NCBI GenBank assembly: GCA_004173415.1
Contig: SEHC01000028.1
Location: forward strand, 1-20,145
Direction of reading: 5' to 3'
Source of the DNA: Lysobacteraceae bacterium
GTDB lineage: Bacteria > Pseudomonadota > Gammaproteobacteria > Xanthomonadales > Xanthomonadaceae
Length of the DNA stretch: 20,145 nucleotides
A program made the translations under genes and the position numbers. Below are positions 15,852 to 20,145 of the stretch, piece by piece; positions within the stretch are counted from its first letter, which is position 1, and each line of letters opens with the position of its first letter. Below the pieces are notes generated by a model. That model was not told the origin of the DNA. It saw nothing but the letters and a program-made list of their open reading frames with translations, and made no database searches.

Positions 15852-16607
15852 TCAGGCCCGGCCCAACGTCGCGGCGTCCTGCTCGCGCAGACGTCGCTGC
15901 TTCTCGGCCATGAGGCGTCGCATGTTGTGCAGCGACGCGAGCACGAGAAAGGCGCCTTCCAGGTAACCGGCCGAGTTCAACCGGGCCAGCGCTGGGCCGT
16001 CGAGCGCCGCGAGTTTCTCCCTGTCGATGCTGTGCAATCCACCGACACCGATGCGGTTCCGCTCGTCCAGTTGCACGTCCAGGTTGATTGGCTGTATCAG
16101 GCCCATGCCATCGAAGGCCTGGAACATGGCCGCACCGAACTCCACGCCGTCGCGGATGCCCCGGAGGACGCCTGCCACGTGTTCGAGGTAGGGACTGTTC
16201 CCGCCCTGCGGCAGGAAGACGGGCTCGCCCTCGCCGGCCTTGATGCGCGGGTGGTCCATATCCACGTGCATCACCGGTTCCCGGCGCAACTGGCCATCGA
16301 TGCGCTGTTCCTGGAAACCTATCAGGAAGGGGCCCTTGGCGGCCGCGCCCGGCAGGTAGCTGGCGTTCCAGCGACCCCCTTGCAGGAAAAGGTTCTCGCG
16401 CTGCTCGAAACCGAGCAGCGCGACCGACTGCCAATCGCCGCTGTCGGGATCCTTGCGGAAGAAGATCGGGTATTCCCGCTGCAGTTCGGCGTATTCGCTC
16501 GGGAACGCCGGCAGCATGCCGATGTCGTCGCCGAACTCTGGCCCGAACCGCGTGGCCACGCGGAGGTCCTTGTGGGCCACGTTGTTGAGCAGTTCGTATC
16601 GGGCCAT
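15852..16607 (-). CDS. sapC: SapC family protein
   Basis: 251 residues, the usual SapC (PF07277) size. Family features: MARYELLNNVAHKDLRV at the start, GDDIGMLPAFPSEYAEL (26-42), YPIFFRKDPDSGDW (46-59), LGFEQRENLFL (64-74), YLPGAAAKGPF, and the late GAFLVLASLHNMRRL (219-233). The family is named after a Campylobacter surface-layer-related gene, but its role in xanthomonads is not known to me. No signal peptide or membrane segment. First gene of the four-gene cassette; it begins 165 nt after the receptor gene ends, with the receptor's terminator in between. It therefore needs either its own promoter, which I could not identify confidently in 16608-16707, or readthrough. Upstream GGAACCGAG is only a weak ribosome site. 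Confidence 0.85.
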   Translation of the reverse strand: MARYELLNNVAHKDLRVATRFGPEFGDDIGMLPAFPSEYAELQREYPIFFRKDPDSGDWQSVALLGFEQRENLFLQGGRWNASYLPGAAAKGPFLIGFQEQRIDGQLRREPVMHVDMDHPRIKAGEGEPVFLPQGGNSPYLEHVAGVLRGIRDGVEFGAAMFQAFDGMGLIQPINLDVQLDERNRIGVGGLHSIDREKLAALDGPALARLNSAGYLEGAFLVLASLHNMRRLMAEKQRRLREQDAATLGRA

Positions 16608-16707
16608 CTCGGTTCCGGCAATGAAGCGGGTGCGACTTCAATCAAGGCACGATTGCAGAAAAACATCGGCCCGACAAGCATGTACTGGTTGTACCGCATT
16701 CCCCAGT

Positions 16708-16737
16708 AAAAGGGGCCGCTGCTTTCGCAGCGGCCCC
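16708..16737 (-). terminator. Intrinsic terminator of the TonB-dependent receptor gene
   Basis: Perfect 11-bp arms GGGGCCGCTGC (16712-16722) and GCAGCGGCCCC (16727-16737) with a 4-nt loop, GAAA on the transcribed strand. On the minus strand TTTT follows at 16708-16711. It starts 35 nt after the receptor stop codon. Its placement separates receptor transcription from sapC and the genes after it, or limits their expression to readthrough. Confidence 0.88.
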
Positions 16738-16772
16738 GCCACGCGACATCCGGGGAGGATGTATCGCAGGAC

Positions 16773-19625
16773 TCAGAACTTGTAGCGGACACCCACTCCC
16801 TGGTTGGCGAGGATCAGGTACTCGTCGCGCCAGTTGTAGGCCAGACGCACGGACCAACCGTGTTTCTCATACATCAACAGGGCGTTCGCGGTATTGCTCA
16901 GTCCCAGGAGCGCTTGCTGGTCCACGCCGGGGTCACCCCCATTGTCATAGCCAACGTCGCCCTTGACGATGGTGTAGTTGGCAAGGATGCCAAAGCCGCT
17001 GTCGCCGAAGAAGTATTGCCCGCCCAACTCCCAGCCGTGCAACCTGGCCTTGTCCTGGTTGACCGGTCGGTTGACGTTGAACAGGTACAACGGGTCATCG
17101 GCTTCGCCATAGAGGTCGTACGCCGCCTCCACCGCCAGACTCTGCGCGTCCGTGCCGTTGTACGCCCCCAGTCCGGCGGGATCGTTGCGCAACAGCGCCA
17201 GCGCCGCGAACAGCGAGGTGTCGTTGGCCGAGCACGCCGCCGCGTTGGCCAGACCCACCTGGGCGACGCAAGCCGCGCTGGTGAGGAAGGCCAGCGCCGC
17301 CTGGGCATCGGGTCCTGACGTCGGATCCCTCAGGCCGTAAAGCGTATCCTGCTGCACCGAATTGCCGATGAAGTTGTTTACCCGCTTGTTCCAGTACGTC
17401 AGCGAGACATAGCTGGCATCGGCGAAGTACCACTCAAGCGCCAGATCGAGGTTCTGCGATTCCAGCGGTTTCAATGCGGGATTCTGGGAACTGCCGCTGG
17501 CCCGGGCGGCCGGGTCGAGCAGCACTGAGCCGGAGGGTTGCTGCGCACCCGGACCCGCATACAGGTTGCCGAACGGCGCCCTGGCGATGCTGTCCCCATA
17601 CGAGAACCGGCCCTTCAGCTGATCGGTGAAGTCGATGCTGAAGTCCAGATTGGGCAGCACGTACTTGTAGTTGGCCGTTTCGCTGAACGGCAACTTGTCG
17701 TTCGACAGGTCGATGCGGAAATCGTTGTTGGAAGTCCATGCGATCCGTTCGGGTATGGCGATGACCGAGGTCGAGACCACGTCGGTTTCCTCGTAACGCA
17801 CGCCGACACGAGTGTTCGTCCGCATTCCGCCCAGTTCGCCTTCCAGGAGCACCTGGAAATAGGCGGCTTTGGTTTTCTCCTCGATGCGGTTGTCAGCGGC
17901 GTTCTGCGCGCTTACTCCGATGTTGGCGCCGTAATAGTCGGCGGCGAATTGAGCCAACTCGCCCGCATCTCCCCGCCAAGCCCCATTGGTGTCGCCGATG
18001 TTGAAATCGCTGAACATGCCGGTGATATCGACCGGCTGCAGCAGATCCATCAGGCCATTGGCGACATCCGAATCGACGTTGCCCACGCTCCAGTCGCCGA
18101 GTGTGGAATAGTTCTCCGCGGCCTGCAGGCGGTGGGTCGAAGACTTTGAGCTATCGACGCCGAACTGGAACCGGCCACTGTCATCGATGATCCACTCGCC
18201 GTCGATGCGGCCTTGCTTGATCTCGCTGACCTGGGTCTGCGCGTTGATGCGGAGCACCTGCGTGCCGATTTCGCCCTCCACGAAGCCCGGGTTCAGTTGG
18301 CCATTGGTACCGGCCTGCGCGTCCGCAGTGCTCGGATACCAGGTAATCGCGCCGACCGGCAATCCCCTGGTCCAGTAAAGCTCCTGTACGTAGGACCCGC
18401 CGCAGTGAGGGCCGGTCGTGCAGTTGTTGGTCCCGGCGATGCTCGAGAAGATCGAGCCGCCACCGGTAAGTGGATCGTTGGGCCGGCTCTCGTTCTTCGA
18501 ACTGTGGGCGTCGAAGCTGAGGCGGAAGTCCTCGTTTACGTCCCACACCGCATTCAAGCCCAATGAACCGAGCTTGTATTTCTGCATGGTGCGTTGCTGT
18601 TCAAGGCCGAAGTCCTTGGTGCCGGCGATTTCGCGGATGTAGACGGGCGTCGCCACCGCGCCGCTGGTATCGAACTCGATATCGGTGTACTGGCTGTTCT
18701 GGAGCCACATGGCCTGCTCGCCACGATCCTCCCTGATCTCATTCGTCGAGTAGGTGTAGTCCAGGGTGAAGGTCAGGCTGTCGGTCGGCGCGAACTGCAC
18801 GACGGCCTGGCCATTGACGCGTTCGCGCTCGAACTCCGAGAAGGCATAGCGCAGGTCGTTGGGACGCCCATACAGCTCACCGATGGCCGGCGCGTTGACG
18901 ACATCGGGATTGCCGGGCATGGTCCCGGTCCACTCTTGGATGTTCCAGCCGTTCCCGGTCGCCTGCACCGACCCGCCCTTGCGCTTCTGCTGGCTCGCAC
19001 TGAGGCCCACGCCAAAAGTCTTGTCGGGGTTGGTGTAGCTGAAGATGCCGGAGATCTCCGGCGTCACGTCGTTATCGAAGGGCTGCGACCGGTCGGAAAC
19101 CGCCTTGACGCCCGCAGTGGCGACAATACCTTCGCTGTCAAACGGCCGGGCAGTCAGGATATTGATGGTGGCGCCGATGCCGCCGCTGGGAACCTGCGCC
19201 TGGCTGGTCTTGTATACCTCGATGCCGTTGATCGCTTCGGCAGCGAGCTGGGCGAAGTTGAACGCACGGGTACCGCCATCCACGCCGCCGATGGCGACTT
19301 GACCAGGGGCGCCGAACGCGTCGGCGCCGGGCATCTGGCGGCCATTGAGCGTAACCATGTTGAACTGTGGTCCGAAACCGCGGGCGGTTACCTGCGCACC
19401 TTCGCCATCGCGGCGTTCGATCGATATGCCGGTAATGCGCTGTAGCGACTCGGCAAGGTTCGTGTCGGGGAATTTGCCGATGTCTTCGGCGCTGATCGCA
19501 TCCACGACGCCCGCGGCATCGCGCTTTACTCCCATCGCCTGGTCGAGGCTGCCGGCATGCACGTCACTCACCACTGCATCGACGCCCGACCTCGGCGCGT
19601 TGCAGCCAAACCGGCAATCTTTCAT
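16773..19625 (-). CDS. TonB-dependent outer-membrane receptor, probable xylan-oligosaccharide transporter
   Basis: 950 residues. The plug domain is clear: VVDAISAEDIGKFPDTNLAE (39-58), SLQRITGISIERRDGEG, QVTARGFGPQFNMVTLNGRQMP (82-103), and FAQLAAEAINGIEVYKTSQA. The long 22-strand barrel follows, ending in the aromatic terminus GVRYKF expected for BAM-dependent insertion. It belongs to the TIGR01782-like group common in xanthomonads and Caulobacter. Odd: the N terminus (MKDCRFGCNAPRSGVDAVV) has no hydrophobic stretch, so no signal peptide is visible, although the ATG has a good AAAGGGGAG site; only 14 residues precede what looks like a degenerate TonB box (VDAVVSDV). The leader seems lost or is mis-assembled. 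The xyl-box 184 nt upstream ties it to the xylan regulon (XytA-type receptor). Terminated by its own hairpin. Confidence 0.93.
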   Translation of the reverse strand: MKDCRFGCNAPRSGVDAVVSDVHAGSLDQAMGVKRDAAGVVDAISAEDIGKFPDTNLAESLQRITGISIERRDGEGAQVTARGFGPQFNMVTLNGRQMPGADAFGAPGQVAIGGVDGGTRAFNFAQLAAEAINGIEVYKTSQAQVPSGGIGATINILTARPFDSEGIVATAGVKAVSDRSQPFDNDVTPEISGIFSYTNPDKTFGVGLSASQQKRKGGSVQATGNGWNIQEWTGTMPGNPDVVNAPAIGELYGRPNDLRYAFSEFERERVNGQAVVQFAPTDSLTFTLDYTYSTNEIREDRGEQAMWLQNSQYTDIEFDTSGAVATPVYIREIAGTKDFGLEQQRTMQKYKLGSLGLNAVWDVNEDFRLSFDAHSSKNESRPNDPLTGGGSIFSSIAGTNNCTTGPHCGGSYVQELYWTRGLPVGAITWYPSTADAQAGTNGQLNPGFVEGEIGTQVLRINAQTQVSEIKQGRIDGEWIIDDSGRFQFGVDSSKSSTHRLQAAENYSTLGDWSVGNVDSDVANGLMDLLQPVDITGMFSDFNIGDTNGAWRGDAGELAQFAADYYGANIGVSAQNAADNRIEEKTKAAYFQVLLEGELGGMRTNTRVGVRYEETDVVSTSVIAIPERIAWTSNNDFRIDLSNDKLPFSETANYKYVLPNLDFSIDFTDQLKGRFSYGDSIARAPFGNLYAGPGAQQPSGSVLLDPAARASGSSQNPALKPLESQNLDLALEWYFADASYVSLTYWNKRVNNFIGNSVQQDTLYGLRDPTSGPDAQAALAFLTSAACVAQVGLANAAACSANDTSLFAALALLRNDPAGLGAYNGTDAQSLAVEAAYDLYGEADDPLYLFNVNRPVNQDKARLHGWELGGQYFFGDSGFGILANYTIVKGDVGYDNGGDPGVDQQALLGLSNTANALLMYEKHGWSVRLAYNWRDEYLILANQGVGVRYKF

Positions 19626-19809
19626 TGGATCTCCCCTTTCTGGATCGTTGGACTCATCGCCCTCCCCAGGGGCGTCGCATTGCTGTTCGTCCTATCGCGT
19701 ACGAATTCACCACCACCCGGCCGCCCCACTCGCAGCACCGCCGGAAGCACCCGGGCACTTCGCTGGTTGCTCCATTGCTGGAAGTCGACCCCAGCCCCTG
19801 CTTGTCCGG

Positions 19810-19823
19810 TGGTAGCGCTAACA
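19810..19823 (-). promoter_or_regulatory. xyl-box operator upstream of the TonB-dependent receptor
   Basis: TGGTAGCGCTAACA on the plus strand, reverse complement TGTTAGCGCTACCA, with perfect core TAGCGCTA. It equals the xyl-box consensus as I remember it from Xanthomonas xylan-utilisation genes, and the two other copies in this window differ from it by one base each. It stands 184 nt before the receptor ATG, much further than the 24-25 nt seen at the other two sites, implying a long leader. Confidence 0.88.
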
Positions 19824-19989
19824 TTGCAGGCGAAGCCTAATCAGGCCCGATACGCTTTGTCACCATGCAGCGCAACATAATCAGGCGAGTTTGATTGCGA
19901 CATCCCGAAGTGCCCGAAAGCCCGGCAAAAGAGCGTTGATCCGGGCGCCTGCCTCGGGCCTCGTGGCCGCACAAAAGGAGTGGCAAGTT

Positions 19990-20005
19990 AGTAATTGCGA
20001 TTACT
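19990..20005. repeat. Inverted repeat AGTAAT-N4-ATTACT
   Basis: Six-base perfect arms around TGCG, extendable by imperfect pairs outward, in a locally AT-richer patch of otherwise GC-rich DNA. It lies about 365 nt upstream of the receptor start. It could be an operator for an unlisted regulator or the end of a transcript entering from the right. No further support. Confidence 0.3.
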
Positions 20006-20145
20006 TAGTCGAAATGCAGTCACGGACGCCATTGCCGTGGGATAGCACCGATGACCGCGCACATCCAGAAACGGACACCGGGATTGCAAGTTCTTCAGCT
20101 CGCCCTTGAGAGCAGCGTCGCGCTGTGCATTTAGGGCTCGCGGTC

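Larger units (their letters stand above)
19626..20145. other. Leader and intergenic region upstream of the receptor gene
   Basis: 520 nt without a convincing gene. It holds the xyl-box at 19810-19823. A weak minus-strand promoter candidate is GTGACA (19858-19863) with an 18-nt spacer to TAGGCT (19834-19839); it would place the box at the start of the transcript, leaving a 5' leader of about 200 nt. AATCAGGC occurs twice, near 19839 and 19881. An inverted repeat lies at 19990-20005. On the minus strand an open frame enters from the right edge and stops at 19988 (52 codons); I do not recognise its product. No tRNA or insertion-sequence ends are visible. Confidence 0.6.

Noticed and set aside
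15847..16641. Upstream extension of the cupin_8 gene through sapC
   Set aside because: That stretch is an off-frame reading of sapC, with no cupin features before residue 1 of the GTG start at 15846.
19891..20109. 72-codon plus-strand open frame in the receptor upstream region
   Set aside because: TTG start without a ribosome site, no recognisable family and a composition like chance translation.

Overview
The window is GC-rich, gammaproteobacterial-type DNA. It most resembles a Xanthomonadaceae genome (Xanthomonas, Stenotrophomonas, Pseudoxanthomonas or Luteimonas type). The grounds are a TonB-dependent receptor of the xanthomonad/Caulobacter carbohydrate type, a SapC/cupin/tryptophan-halogenase/DUF6445 gene set beside it, and a palindrome (TGGTAGCGCTAACA) that matches the xyl-box I remember from the Xanthomonas xylan regulon. 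No ribosomal or other taxonomic marker is present, so the genus is open.

Layout, left to right. (1) 1-7003, minus strand: a tightly packed periplasmic xylan side-chain operon, transcribed GH67 alpha-glucuronidase, then a sialate-O-acetylesterase-like (probably acetyl-xylan) esterase, then GH43 xylosidase/arabinofuranosidase, then GH3 beta-xylosidase, which runs off the left edge. (2) 7141-8226, plus strand: a divergent LacI-family regulator (XylR-like). (3) 8309-12554, minus strand: xylose use, transcribed xylB, then xylA, then a XylE-like sugar/proton symporter. xylB is broken by an apparent internal deletion with frameshift. (4) 12588-16607, minus strand: a four-gene cassette, transcribed sapC, then a JmjC/cupin_8 oxygenase-like gene, then a flavin-dependent tryptophan halogenase, then a DUF6445 2OG-Fe(II)-oxygenase-like gene. 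(5) 16773-19625, minus strand: a large TonB-dependent receptor ending in a strong intrinsic terminator. (6) 19626-20145: a non-coding leader with a xyl-box and an imperfectly explained right end.

Inferred working: the receptor imports xylan oligosaccharides. GH67, the esterase, GH43 and GH3 strip glucuronate, acetyl and arabinose and release xylose in the periplasm. XylE imports xylose and XylA/XylB send it to the pentose phosphate pathway. Three near-identical boxes (in front of the GH67 operon, xylB and the receptor) suggest one LacI-type regulon. No endoxylanase and no glucuronate catabolic gene is in the window, so those steps must be encoded elsewhere.

Main points for a second look: the missing phosphate-binding segment of xylB, the absence of a signal peptide on the receptor, a xyl-box sharing bases with the stop codon of the DUF6445 gene, and the oxidative-modification cassette of unknown substrate between receptor and xylose genes.
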